A stretch of 64,000 bases of DNA from Corinectria fuckeliana. Lineage: Eukaryota > Ascomycota > Sordariomycetes > Hypocreales > Nectriaceae. The position numbers and the translations under genes are program-made. The stretch spans positions 124,001 through 188,000 of the forward strand of contig WPDH01000187.1 in NCBI GenBank assembly GCA_019137255.1, written 5' to 3'. This document shows positions 1 to 11,237 of the stretch, piece after piece. The notes under the pieces were generated by a model. That model saw only the letters and a program-made list of their open reading frames with translations, was not told the origin of the DNA and ran no database searches. Within the stretch, counting starts at the first letter, position 1. Each line of letters begins with the position of its first letter.

Positions 1-3000
1 CGCCGACCCTTCCGCTCTAGATGGTATCTACGCCTTTGATCACGATGACAGTTTTCTCGACCGGTCATTCGATTTTGAGAGCCCATCGAGTAGCCCCGAG
101 ATGGTGAATGGTGCCCAGCCCAGTATGGCATCCCCCCAGATGCCCACCATCAAGACGAACAGCCCCTTGAAGTCGGAGGCGACCCCTAAAAGGGCAAAGA
201 CGTCAAAGACGACAAAGACTGCAAAGACGGCAAAGACAACCTCTCAACGCCATCACAAAGCCCCATCCGTATGTCAAAGTCCCCCGGTACCCTCTCATCC
301 GATGCTAACAAAACTCCAAGCAATACTCTGTATCTTCATCGATGAATGGGCCAAAGACCGTCGGATCACGCGAGGTGTCGCCCATGTCGAATATGGTAAT
401 GAGCCATGGTAGTTCGCCCGCAGCCATCTTCAACTCCCCTTCACCTAAAGCCAGCCCCGATTTCTCTAGAGTTACGCATGGGGCTATGAGCGGCAACGCT
501 GTCTGGCCAGCGGGGCTGGACGGTGCGTCAAACGCCGGTCTAGATGGCTTGTCCAAATCCCTTCATTTTGGCGTTCACATGAACCAAACGATGTCGATGT
601 CACAGCAGACGCCGATGCTTACTTCACCTGCGTACAACTTTACCGGTCGATACGAGCTCAGGATTCTGCCCACTCCTCTCAAATCCCGTGTCGAGACGCA
701 GATTCCAATCAAGTTGACACTGACCCCTCTTCCTCCCGGTGTCACCAAGCTTCACCTCCCCGCCCATACCATTTCGAAGCCTAAACTCCTGGCAAAGCCG
801 ACTCCTGAAAGGTCTCCAGATACTCTTGAGCTTTTCGTCACATTAGTGTGTACTAGCGCGATGGATGGGCCTGACAGGAAGAAGAACGCCCTCGGGCGAG
901 CTGCGTCTCACGCCCAGGGTTATCTGCCCAGCATGGACGACGAGGAGAACTCACCCCAGAATGGCGGCGACGTGCGAATATGTCCTGGATGCATCACCCG
1001 GGAACGGAAACGGGCGGCACGTAAAAAGATCAAAAAGCCCGACGAAGAAAAGCTCTGGAGCCAGGATGAGGAGCGACGCGTTATCGTCTTCAACACGCAA
1101 GAGCTGAAGGAATGGCAGCCCCTCAGCGGTGTTATGGACTCGGGTGGACGCCCTGAGCCCGCCGTGCCCAACAGTACCATGCAGATTGATGCCCCGATGC
1201 GCATTGCCTGCTACTGCCGGCATCACGGTGAGAAGATGGGATTCAACGTCATCTTCACAGTCAAGGATTTCCAGGACCGGGTCGTAGCGCAAGCAATGTC
1301 GAATCCCATTATGATTACCGACGACCACAAGACGCACCCAATGGCCCAACTCACGACGCAGCCCTCCACGCAGGAGTCTACAGTCGCCGCAGTTGCAGCA
1401 AGTCCTCAGCAGCCCATTGACGCCAGCAACCTCCTCCCCCCTACACCTAATGGCACCTTCCGCATGTCCCCATCAAACGGCGACTTGTCTGGCATGCAAC
1501 AACGGAACTCCCAGGCTTCATACTCCTCCTTGTCTGGCAAGACGACACCGACATGCTCTACCACTCGAGAGCGCTCTCGTCCGGCCTCACCAACCATGGG
1601 AGGACCCATGACGAAGAAGCGGAAGGCTAGCGGATCGAGGGTGCCAAACGGTCTGACTATGACTCGCCTGGATACCTCTCCTTCGCCTAGCTCCCAAGCG
1701 ACCAGCAACCAGTTGAATACCGCCACTTCTCCCTTTACTCCGAACCTGAGCGCCTTCTCCCAAGCCAATGACCTCTTTGGACACCAAAATGCCATGGCTC
1801 CGTTCGCTACTGGCCCCCCGACTCCCAGCAGCAATGACCAACCGAGCTTCTTTACCAACGGCCGTTCCGCGAGCATGGATAACCTAGCGATGGCCCAGCT
1901 GTACTCGGCACCTGCATCGAATCATGCAAGCCGAGCGCCGAGTCCGAACGGCCTGAGGAACAGCGTGAGCGCAGCAACACAGAACCAGTTCAACCAGGCA
2001 CTCAACGGTGGCCTGTACACGCTGCCTCTGAACTTGAACCAGACACGCGTGCCCCCGGTCATCCACAAGATCATTCCCAACGAAGGTCCCAAGATCGGAG
2101 GAATCGAGGTCACCGTCCTGGGTGCTGCCTTCTTCCAGGGACTCGAGGTTTGGTTTGGCGAGCAGAAGGCGACGACGACGACCTTCTGGGGCGACTCTTC
2201 TCTCGTATGTTTGTTGCCTCCCTCGCCAGTCGCTGGTGCTGTCGCTGTTACCTTCAAACACCAAGTTGCCCAAGCCGCTCAGGCCTTCCCAATGGGCAAG
2301 CAACCTCCAATCTTCAAGTACATCGACGACAATGAGGACAAGCTCATTAGGACTGCCTTGTCGGTCCTTGGCCACAAGATGTCGGGCCAGATGGTTGACG
2401 TCAGCGATCTGGCTCGAAGGATCTTGAACGACGGCAATAGCTCTGGTTGGTCTGGCGGCGGCGGTTCATCGGGCGGCCAGTCATCGGGTGGCGGCGGTCA
2501 GATGTTCAACCATGCGCCATTCGCCCATCTTGAATCGCAACTTCTGAAGTGCCTAGACCTGATCGATCTCGACGACAGCGCTCACAGAACTCGGCTGGAT
2601 CTCAGGAGGCCCACTGGCCATACCATGCTTCACTTGTCCTGCTCGCTTGGCTATCATCGATTTGTTGCTGCTCTTCTGGCTCGCGGGGCAAACCCTGATG
2701 CGCGCGACAAGGGTGGTTTCACTCCCCTGCACTTGGCTGCTATTCACAACCATCCCGAAATAGTGCGGAGGCTGATGCTCGACGGTGCCGACTCTACCAT
2801 CCGAAGTTTGTCTGGTCTCACCGCGGCCGATGTCGCCCAATCCCGAGCTGTGCTCCGTGCCATTCGCCGCTCGGAGCGCCATATCCGGTCTCGCAGCAGT
2901 GGCGCCTCGCTTCACAGCAGGGCTAGCAGTGCGACATCGCTTCGGTCGTTGTGGGAGCCCATGAGCAAGGTTCACTCGCATGAAGAGCCCTTGTCGGTAG

Positions 3001-3939
3001 ACTCCAGTGAGGAGAGCCTGGAGTACACTTCGGGAGACTTTGAAGACGAAGATCCCGACGAGAACTCCTTCTTGAAATTGAGGAGACCCAGCAGGTTTCA
3101 ACAAGAGAGAGACCGACCTAACCTTCGTCGCCAGAACACTGGAGAGCTTGAGGAGGATCTACCCCCTCCCGCCATGCCGCCGGCCCTTGCGCTGAGGGAT
3201 CAATTCCAACAGCCGCTGCAACAGGTCCAACAGCAGTTGCAACAGTTCCAGCAGTCGATGGCTTTGCACTTCCAAAACCTCCCGCACTTTCCTCAGATGC
3301 CTGACTATCAGGCACTGCAGCTAGCCCCATTCCTGCGAACGATGCAGCAGATGATGCCCGGCATGTCAGGAGCTCGCCCTGACGCGGACGGCGAGCAGTC
3401 TCGATGGTGGGACATGACTTCCAAGAATAGCCCGACGGCCCCCCCTGCATACGAAGAGTTGTTCCCTCAACAGGACCTCGATAGGAAGCAAGCCTCCGCC
3501 CTCCAGGCTGCCTGCGATGCCGAGGCCGATGTGAAGTGCGCTGGTCTGTACGATCATGCGTCAACGTCCGAAGTCGCTGTGACTGGGACCAAGACCCAAG
3601 TTCCCAGTGTTCTCAAGATTGGCCGGAAGAACGCCATCACGAAGGAGCAGCAGGAACAGTTCCTGGCAGCGCGTGAGGAGAAGCTGAAGAGACTCAGCAG
3701 CGACCGCAACCTATTTTTCATCTGGGTAAGTTCTAACCCCCCTCTCGGTCCCCATCGTCACGCTAATCCGGCTGCAGATTCCTCTTCTTGTAGTCATGGT
3801 TTGCATCGGTCTCTACAGCTACTTCCCTTCGCTCTTCCCCTTTGCTTGGGCATTCGCCCGCTCCCTCTGGCAAGGCGGCATCGACAAGACACAGCAGCTC
3901 ATGCAACAGAATATTCCTGAACGACTTGTTGAGATATGA
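1..3939 (+). CDS. MGA2/SPT23-like membrane-tethered transcription regulator (5' partial)
   Basis: This is the 3' part of a gene that begins before the window; about 1,277 residues are visible. The order is a Ser/Thr/Pro-rich N-terminal region, a central conserved block, an IPT/TIG fold at about visible residues 660-740 (bases about 2041-2270, with PPVIHKIIPNEGPKIGG), two ankyrin-type repeats (bases about 2600-2805, GHTMLHLSCSLGYH and GFTPLHLAAIHNHPEIV), Gln-rich stretches and a C-terminal hydrophobic anchor. In the yeast family this architecture is an ER-anchored precursor that is clipped by the ubiquitin-proteasome route and activates the fatty-acid desaturase gene OLE1; that role is inferred here. 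Exons are 2-268, 321-3725 and 3778-3939. The last intron (3726-3777, GTAAGT...GCAG) restores the anchor, which reads IPLLVVMVCIGLYSYF and ends in LVEI. The first intron (269-320) has GTATGT, GCTAAC and AAG, and joins two frames in phase. The alternative is two single-base deletions, because a third frame in between also reads like protein. Confidence 0.9.
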
Positions 3940-5234
3940 AAGCATTGACAATGGTATTTCTTCGTTTCCTCCTATATACAGGAACGTGGGTTTTCTTTTT
4001 GCCAGCAACGACGGGATCAGGATCAGGTTTGTTGCCGCTCACTTTTACGACCTATGAATATTTTTATGCTCTGCGCTCTTGTTCTTTTTGCTTCTCGTTT
4101 CATAATGACGGTCATTCTTTTTACCCGCGGGAATATTCAACCTTCAACCCCTAGCGAGGAGTCGAAAGGTGGAAAACATGTAGCAGCAAGAGGATCCTTG
4201 TGGGTTTCTATTATGGTGGACGGAGTGGTCAAGTTTGCCCCCGGTTTGCGGGCCCCGAACGTATTACCTCTTGTTCTGGAGGCGGCGCTTCGGCTTGGGA
4301 GATGGACGCACGTGCGTTAACTTTGTTGTTTCAGACATGGAGATGGGTGATTTTTTGACTTGGAAATAGGAGCGAGTGATGGACTTGACTGGAATGGGAG
4401 GGAACGGGATCGGGACGGGAGATGCATGGGGGGTTCACGCCAACAAACGTATTTGTATATATAGCGTAACCACAGAAGACTCGAGGTCATGTCGTTCTGC
4501 CAGCGATGAGAACCCTCCATTTCATCATGACCGGTGCCGTATTAACGAGCCAACTCAACTCCTTCCATCACTCGCACTATCCTCGCGAATCGGGACACAG
4601 ATAGCTTGACAGCGTTCAATTGATTATCTATCTTGAAACGCGAGCTCTATGAGCACACGTCAGGGCTGGGGGCCTGTCCTCCCTTCATCTACTCCATTAC
4701 TTACCTTCCCCATCACCCATTCCAGAACGAGATACCAAAAGCAGGGCTGAAATCCCCATATTCCAAAAAGTACCCCGAGGTCCCAAACATGCCGTGTCCA
4801 GAGCCCAAAGATCCCGATTTCCAGGGAGAAAAGAGCAAGCAAACGAAGTCCCCCCAAAGCAGGAACCAGGCCTTCTCCCCTCCAGAGGGAGCGGGAGGAC
4901 CCAAAAACAAAAACAAAAAAGGTCATCATCAGGCATCAGCCGACTGTCATGCCGCATTGTCATCATGGATACTCCCCACGTGTATACAACACTCAACCAT
5001 CGCAACACCCAAAAACACGAAAAATTCATACAAAAGCCAATAGTCGTTAAACCACGTGAGGAGTCGTCCGTCGTCGTAAGAGCCCAGGTAGACTTGTCAA
5101 ATCACAGTTGCGCCCCTGTCACTTCCCTTGGCCACACCTCTCCCGTTCTCCGTCCATTCTTCGTTGAGGGTCGAGTCCCGCTCCACGCGCTGGTTTCCAC
5201 AGAAGGCCGTATCCATGAACAAGGCGGATAGCGA
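3940..5234. other. Spacer between convergent genes
   Basis: This is the 3' flank of the MGA2-like gene and of the convergent gene at 5235. Small open frames occur here but none has splice signals, homology or compositional bias that supports a gene. I see no RNA gene or significant repeat. It probably holds the two 3' untranslated regions. Confidence 0.6.
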
Positions 5235-6752
5235 CTACAGGTGGAGGCTGAGATACGGAGCACCGTTCTCACGATCCTCGCAAGAAACAAACTTTTCAGG
5301 GATAACAGGAACTTTGGGAATACCGCGGTTGGCATTCGGGACGACGCACAGTGTCTCTGCGGCGCTCCGACGAGGGCGGAGAACTCGCGTGTAGTAGGAT
5401 TCCTGCGGAGGCGCCTTCGACCCCCCGGATGCGCTACGTCTGGGCGCAGGGCTTCCACGGCGGTCGGGAGTGTCATTCGAAGTCCGGGCGTTGGCACCGG
5501 GCAGACGACCGAGGACACGCCGGGCGAGCTTGTTATACTCGCGACCAGAGCTGTGCGGGCCTGAGACACTCCGACGAGGGAGGAGGTTGCGGCGCGAGGC
5601 AACATTGCGGAGCTTGGGGACGGCGAGGTCGCGGGAGGGCGACTTGCGGAGTCTCTTCTTTGGCGTCGGGGGGTCGTCTCCCTCGTCTTCATCGTCCGAG
5701 CCGGTGTTTGCAGCTGCGCGCTTGGTTCCCCGCGAGGAGGCGCTAGCAGGCGACGGCGCGGGCGACGGTGCGCGAGAGGAGCTCGGAGAGCCCGCGCGAG
5801 AGGTCCATCGCGGAGTTGGGGCGTGGAGGAAGTCGCGAGATGAGCGGGCAGGGCCGATGACGGGAGCGGGAGCGGCAGGCGAAGGCGACGGCCTGCGGGA
5901 GTAATTGGGAGCCGGGGGTGAGAAGAAGCCCGAGGCAACAAGCTGGTCGTAGGTAGCAGGTCGTGGTTGATCATGCGAGGAGCGCTGTTTAGGTGTCGAG
6001 TGAGACTGAGGTTTAGCCGAGGAGGACTTGGGGCGCCTTGCTGAAGTGGGAGCCCGAGGCGGAGGCGGAGGTTGAGGTGTAGACGACCGAGGAGGAGGAA
6101 CGCGATATGCATTCGAGACGCCATCTTGGGCAGCGGGTGCAGTAGAGCCAGGAGGGGGTTGGCGAGTCGATTGGATGGCATGGGAGGTAAAGAAGCCCGA
6201 GTTGACGAGATGGTGGTAGTTGGCCAGGATTTCTTCCCTTGTTGGCATCTCGTCCTTCTGGGCCTCTTCCTTTTGCCTCTCCTCCCTGGACCTGTCTTCA
6301 TGCTCGCCTTTCGTCCTGTCGTCACTCCTTCTTTCTCTACCTCTTGACATTTCGCTCGCCCTTGACCTGTCTCTCACTCTGGACCTCTCCCGGCGATTCT
6401 CGTCCCGGTCGCCCTTCCGGCTCCTCTCCCTCTTCCGCGAGCCCTTGTCTTCGTCGACCTCCTTCTTCAGCCCAAGCCGGCCGCGCACGCCGTCCCAGAC
6501 CTGGCCCAGCAGCCGTCCCTTCTTGACTTGCTTGTCGGCCCAGTCGTCGCTTTGCGGCCGGGCCTGCGACCGCATTGCGGGGAGCTCGAGGGCGTCCCGC
6601 TGGTCGGGTTCGAGGAAATGGACCGGCGGCGCTGCCGAAGTGCGGTCGTTCATGGAGCCCTCGTGGAAGCGGCTGGGGACCACGCTGAGAGCGCGGCGAG
6701 GGTGCGGTGGGCCCATTGCGCGGTGTTTTTCTGGCTGGGAAGTCGTATGCAT
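5235..6752 (-). CDS. Unrecognised basic, low-complexity protein with duplicated YxxLVxSGFF motif
   Basis: This is a single-exon frame of about 505 residues that I do not recognise. After the N-terminus comes a strongly charged Arg/Glu/Asp/Lys stretch with RSRDR-like runs, then two copies of a short motif (NYHHLVNSGFF and TYDQLVASGFF, about 90 residues apart). Pro/Ser-rich linkers, a patch PTPKKRLRKSPSRD that could be a nuclear localisation signal, and a well-ordered C-terminus (ESYYTRVLRPRRS, PNANRGIPKVPVIPEKF) follow. The open frame runs further upstream to 7016, but that part translates a (TG)n repeat, so I place the start at the ATG at 6752; a second ATG at 6716 is equally possible. The basic composition suggests a nuclear or scaffold protein, with no function inferred. 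It is transcribed toward the MGA2-like gene. Confidence 0.7.
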   Translation of the reverse strand: MHTTSQPEKHRAMGPPHPRRALSVVPSRFHEGSMNDRTSAAPPVHFLEPDQRDALELPAMRSQARPQSDDWADKQVKKGRLLGQVWDGVRGRLGLKKEVDEDKGSRKRERSRKGDRDENRRERSRVRDRSRASEMSRGRERRSDDRTKGEHEDRSREERQKEEAQKDEMPTREEILANYHHLVNSGFFTSHAIQSTRQPPPGSTAPAAQDGVSNAYRVPPPRSSTPQPPPPPRAPTSARRPKSSSAKPQSHSTPKQRSSHDQPRPATYDQLVASGFFSPPAPNYSRRPSPSPAAPAPVIGPARSSRDFLHAPTPRWTSRAGSPSSSRAPSPAPSPASASSRGTKRAAANTGSDDEDEGDDPPTPKKRLRKSPSRDLAVPKLRNVASRRNLLPRRSVSGPHSSGREYNKLARRVLGRLPGANARTSNDTPDRRGSPAPRRSASGGSKAPPQESYYTRVLRPRRSAAETLCVVPNANRGIPKVPVIPEKFVSCEDRENGAPYLSLHL

Positions 6753-8500
6753 AGCGTGTAAGTGTCGATGCAGGTGGAAAAATGTCCGCGGCTTGGTGTT
6801 TGTGTGTGTGTGTGTGTGTCCGACTTCGGTGCTTGCGCGAGCCGTTACGCTTCTTCGACGCTTAGACTTCAGGAAACTGTTCGGCTCCAACGTTGTTGCT
6901 TTCCGCCTCCACGGGTGATGCGTATCAAGGCACACTGTCGCAAAGTGTCGTAAGCCCGGGAGGGAATGGTGAGGTGGGTAGGTTCCTAGGTGTTTTGTTG
7001 ACACTGCGATACCCACGTGACTTCACCACGGCAACGGAAGGAAGCCAACCGCTACCTAGCCAATGAAGAATGCTAATGCAGGCAGCGGGATGGCGAGGGG
7101 CATCCGCAACGGGCTAATTGCGGAAAGGTACGTACCGGCGCTAAGCTCCCGAGGGTCCATACTGGGCACAACGCAAATTCTACGTAGGCCTAGTAAGGTA
7201 ATTAAGGTACTAGATAATAGTAGGTATAGTTACAGCTCATTACTTCAACTCCACTGCACACGAAACCTGAGCCGGGGAGGGCCGGTGCAGGCTCCTCCCG
7301 CTACATACCTCAGGTACTAGCCGGGGAAAGCAGCATGGCAAATGCACCACGATGGGTCTCACTAATTTACCTGAAGTCCAGGATCTCGCTGCCCTGCCCC
7401 CTTGGAGCTCGTCTGTCCCCTTACAGTTGCAGTTTTTGTCTCTCTCGGCTCTCCTAGCTATCTCGGACTTTCCTAATTCGTTTCTGCCAAGTACTTGAGT
7501 TACATAAGTAGCTTACATAGTAACTGCGTGCTTCGTACTTACTCCGTACGTCCGGGCGGATTGCGCATGTCGCGGGCCGATGCTCCCTTCAACTGTATCT
7601 CTCTACCTTGCAGAGTCCTCATCCGCATATGTCCACTCGTAATATAGGAGCCATGTTCAGCACTAATTCAAACCATGCGCCTACCCCTTATCAGCTACTA
7701 CGTATTATATCGCGTACGTACCGTAGGGCTATCAATCGCCCCTTGTCAAATCTCAGCTAGAATTCCCTTTTTCGTCTTCCCTGCTCACTTGTCACATCGA
7801 TGGGCAACTCTACACGTCGGACTAGTTCACTTAGACGCAAAATGTGATATAATCCGTGTCAATTACTATCACTGCAAGTAAACCCAGCCAAACTCCAGCC
7901 TTCCCGGCAATAAACCCCCATCCTAAGGCAGCAGTGACCTGGCGAGCACGCTGCCCCGTCTCATCAACTGACAAATCTGTCGTCAGCCGGGCCAACCGAC
8001 GGCATACAGCCAGGCATAACGTAGTGAGAAACAAGCGTTGTAACTCTTTAGCACGTGAACGTATTTTGCGGTTTTTGCCCGCAATCCAACAAAGTGTAGG
8101 TAGGTAGTCGTAAACAAGAAGGGAAATGGCAAAAGGTGTTATAAGAATTCCAAGAGGGAGAGTGGTTTGGTCGACAGTAGAAAAAAGAGGCGCAGTTGGT
8201 GTGCAGTTGGTTTATGAATGGCTATTTGTCGTCCTTTCACAAATGGCAAACGTTGTTGAGAGGCCCAGAAGAAGTCTGATTCCGTAGATCGTCCTCAAGC
8301 CATGGATAGCATGGATAGGCGGTATCAAAGACAGGTAGGAAATCCCATTGCGCCCTTACTCCTCCGACATCGTTTCATGCCGTCCTACCTCTTCCAGGGT
8401 TCGTAGAGGCTAGAAATACATAGCACCGGAACGCCTAATCCGTATTGACACAGCTCAGTCGTTCGCTAACGAATGCTGGGCATGAAGTCGCGCTTATCGG
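6753..8500. other. Spacer between the 5235 gene and veA
   Basis: This holds the promoter side of the gene at 5235-6752 and the 3' side of veA. It contains a (TG)n tract at about 6801-6819, one TACATAGTA at 7514-7522 and one TACTCCGTA at 7540-7548, and a stretch around 7190-7330 rich in TAGGTA/TACCT motifs. No gene is supported. Confidence 0.6.
6801..6819 (+). repeat. (TG)n microsatellite
   Basis: An uninterrupted TG dinucleotide tract lies just upstream of the preferred start of the minus-strand gene at 5235-6752. Translated in that gene's frame it would give alternating His/Thr, which argues that this part is leader and not coding. Confidence 0.85.
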
Positions 8501-10138
8501 TCATGAAGAGTATTGGTTGAAAGTCACCACACCAATCTTGCCGTCTGCTCGCGAGTACATGCCCTGGTCGGGCTCAGGTGTAACTCCACGACGGCCGACG
8601 CCGTAGTGAGGGTCAAGCTGTCGCCGCCCATTGTGGAGCGAGGTGGTGTTCTGGGAGAAGACGGTGTCGTGCTTGCGCTTGCCACCAAGGGGGACGATGG
8701 GATACTCGGGGAAGGGATTCATCTGCGCCTCGATGGGCGGGAGCGGCGACATCAGCGCGGAGATCTTGAGGGGCGGGAGAGTTTGAGTTTGGATCCGAGG
8801 CGGCTGAACGGCCACAGGCGTGGGAGGGTATGAAGGATGCGAGTCTCGTCGGGCGTGGCCATCGGTTGAATAAATCGAAGGTGAAGGCGGGACATAGGCG
8901 TTGGACTGTCGTCGATCGTAAACGTCATGCTTCATTGATGAAGCGGGAGACGGGCAGGCGGGAGGAAGACTGCGGCTAGGGAACCCGTAGGCTGCTTCTG
9001 GCTTCGGATAGGGCGATTGGTTCGTTGGGGGATAGGGGCCGGTGGCAGACACGGGTGTCATTTGCGCACTAGGCTGAGGCGCGTACTGTCGAGGAGCTGG
9101 ATACTGAGGGGCGGTAGAGTGGTCACCAAATGACAAGTGGCGTGGCCCTGCTGAACTTGGCTCGTAAGAAGGAGGCGGCGGCGGTGGTGGGTAGGATTCG
9201 ACAGCCGATGGTCTGCGTTGGGGCTCTGGGTAGGCGACACGCTGCTCGCTGGAGTTGCTGAGAGATCGGGCCCGGAGACTGTGAGGATCTTCGACGGCGG
9301 GGGTGGCGGTTCTGCGACGGGAATAGTCTTCTTCACGGCGCTCGTATCCGCCTCCCGTCTTGCTATCACGCTTTCTCATCCGGACATCACGTCGAATTCG
9401 GACACGGCAGCCTTGATCGGCGACTGTCTTGCTAAGCTGGGTGCTCTCCATGAGGCCGGGGAACTTCTTGGCGCTGAAGACGCTGAAGGGCAGCGTCTTG
9501 ATTTCCATTCGCCAATCAACGCCCGGTGGCAGATCGCCGTCGCTAGGCTCCATGTCGAAATCCTTCTCCTCCTTGGTCGTCTCGAACAAGCTGAAGGTCA
9601 AGCGGTATCGACCTTCGTGGCGGACAGAGAGATCGGGGAAGATGAAGTAGCCAGCCTCGGTGGGGCGGTCGAGATAGGCCATACCGGAGGCAGGCACACC
9701 GGTCAGAATAGGCGGATTGTTAGTGGCAGGAGTCTGAAGACGGCCATGGGCAAGCGGGCGGGCGTGTTCAAGGCTGGCGTATAGGAAGAAATTTGCGTTG
9801 TAGTCGAACGTGATGTCCTTGCCCTCTTCGACACTGGGACCTTCGATGATTCGGAGTTCGACGACGGGGGGAGGATCGACAGGTCGGCGGTCGCTATTGG
9901 CTACTCAACGTTAGCATCAAGGGGGCCGGATGATGAAGACGAAGCCAGGCGTGATTGATCGTCCTTTGCCTCTCATTGAGAGCTTACCCTTCATTCCGGA
10001 GCCACATGCTCGGGCTCGCTCAGGCTGTTGCAGGACGGTCATATGGTACCAGAGGCTCCGATTCCCACGGGTGACGCGGTGAACGCGGGCAACAGTGTCC
10101 CGTAGGGCATTCGTGGGGATTGCGGAAGGGGTCGCCAT
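8501..10138 (-). CDS. veA: Velvet-complex regulator VeA
   Basis: This encodes the light- and development-responsive velvet protein that links sexual/asexual development with secondary metabolism through VelB and LaeA. Exon 1 is 10138-9988 (50 codons plus one base) and contains LWYHMTVLQQPERARACG, the start of the velvet fold. The intron at 9901-9987 (GTAAGC...GTAG) joins it to DRRPVDPPPVVELRI, a hallmark of VeA. Exon 2 runs 9900-8501, giving 516 residues. Other family signatures are TFDYNANFFLYASLEHARPL, a basic region RRDVRMRKRDSK with YSRRR that is probably the nuclear import signal, a long Pro/Ser/Tyr-rich middle and the conserved C-terminal LPPLKISALMSPLPPIEAQ. Length and order fit Sordariomycete VeA. 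The leader may be spliced, and an upstream ATG overlaps the start in another frame (see findings). Identity is secure; targets are inferred from the family. Confidence 0.96.
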
Positions 10139-10223
10139 GATGCCAGTAGGGGGGGATGTGATCGGGGAGGGCGGGCGCTTGACGGCCAGCGAAAGAAGGT
10201 GAGGGTGAATTGGGATGGCAAGC

Positions 10224-10367
10224 CTGCAAGAAGTGCACAGTCAGTCATCTGAAGTGAGAGAGCGAGCACAGTTAGACGGCATACGACGGCGAAGTCGCCA
10301 AAGAGTCTAAGATGAACGAGCCCATGGGAGCGGACTCGCCCGTTGGAATGTCTTCTGACGGACTCAC
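10224..10367 (-). promoter_or_regulatory. Candidate spliced leader and overlapping upstream ORF of veA
   Basis: On the minus strand a GTGAGT donor starts at 10367, a CTAAC branch site lies near 10271-10275, and two acceptors follow: CTTCAG ending at 10249 and TTGCAG ending at 10224. With the first acceptor the next exon begins exactly with an ATG (10248) that opens a frame running to about 10039, past the veA start at 10138 and out of frame with it. With the second acceptor that ATG is removed. The signals are seen; the regulatory meaning is inferred. Confidence 0.35.
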
Positions 10368-10808
10368 CCTAGAAGCAACACACCCGGCCTAGTGAGTCCA
10401 ATTAATCAAGTCACCGATGTCGAGTCGTCGAAGGAAGGAGATGGGGTGTCTCGACGCGACACCAAGATGTGTTGTAGTGGAGGAGGAGGAGGATCAAGTG
10501 AGAAAGGCGAAAGCAATAGGCCGGGGGGCGGAGGTGTTGAAGAGGCAGCGCAAGGAGCAGGGACGAGGTACGCAGCCCAGGACGGGGACACAGTGAACGC
10601 ACTGGGCAAGATGCTAAGTACCTACTGGGCCTAGTAGCTGGGGGTGGAAGGGTCGCAGTCTAGTGGTCCACTGCGGTTCAGTGGCAGGGCTCAGGCCGCG
10701 AACGAGGGCCAGGGGTGTGGCCAGGAGTGGATTGGGAGACGGGAGACGGGGAATTGGTATCTATCCACTGTGAGCGAGCGAGATTCTTGGGGGGGGGATT
10801 AAACTTGG

Positions 10809-10871
10809 GAACTGGGAGATGGGCCCTGGGAACTGGGAGCTGGAATCCAGGAACTGGGAGCTGGAATCCAG
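10809..10871 (+). repeat. 21-bp tandem repeat, three units
   Basis: Two perfect 21-bp units (10830-10850 and 10851-10871), each beginning GAACTGGGAGCTGG, follow a degenerate unit at 10809-10829. It lies in the gene-free stretch upstream of veA. Confidence 0.85.
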
Positions 10872-11220
10872 AAGGGCAAACATGGCTGAGAGCCCAAGTG
10901 CCTGGATTCGATACAACTCTAGCTGACTCGAACGCCTAGGAATCGGCACGGCGAGTGAGCAGAGTGGCTTATTAGTGGCCCGCCAAGCATCCAACGAATA
11001 GGGTTCGCTGGCCGTTCGCAGGGAGGCCGGGCGCTCGGGAATTCTGCGAGTCCGCGACCAAGGAGACGGATCCATCACTCAGGTTGCTGGGCTTAGGTCG
11101 CTGGGCGGGCTGGGCTGGGCTGGGCTGCCAGGCGGCTGCTGCTTCAGAGGCTCGGCCAGAGTTTACGAATAAGGTTGGATTCCGCCGACCCTTCGCTTGG
11201 GATCTGCCTCGCTGGTTAGT

Positions 11221-11237
11221 CTCGAATCAGATTCGAG
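11221..11237. repeat. 17-nt palindrome (8-bp arms)
   Basis: CTCGAATC, a single central A, then GATTCGAG forms a perfect two-fold symmetric site, a size typical of a dimeric protein-binding site or a very small hairpin. Confidence 0.6.

Noticed and set aside
6753..7016. N-terminal extension of the 5235 gene to 7016
   Set aside because: It would translate a (TG)n microsatellite and shows no protein-like character.
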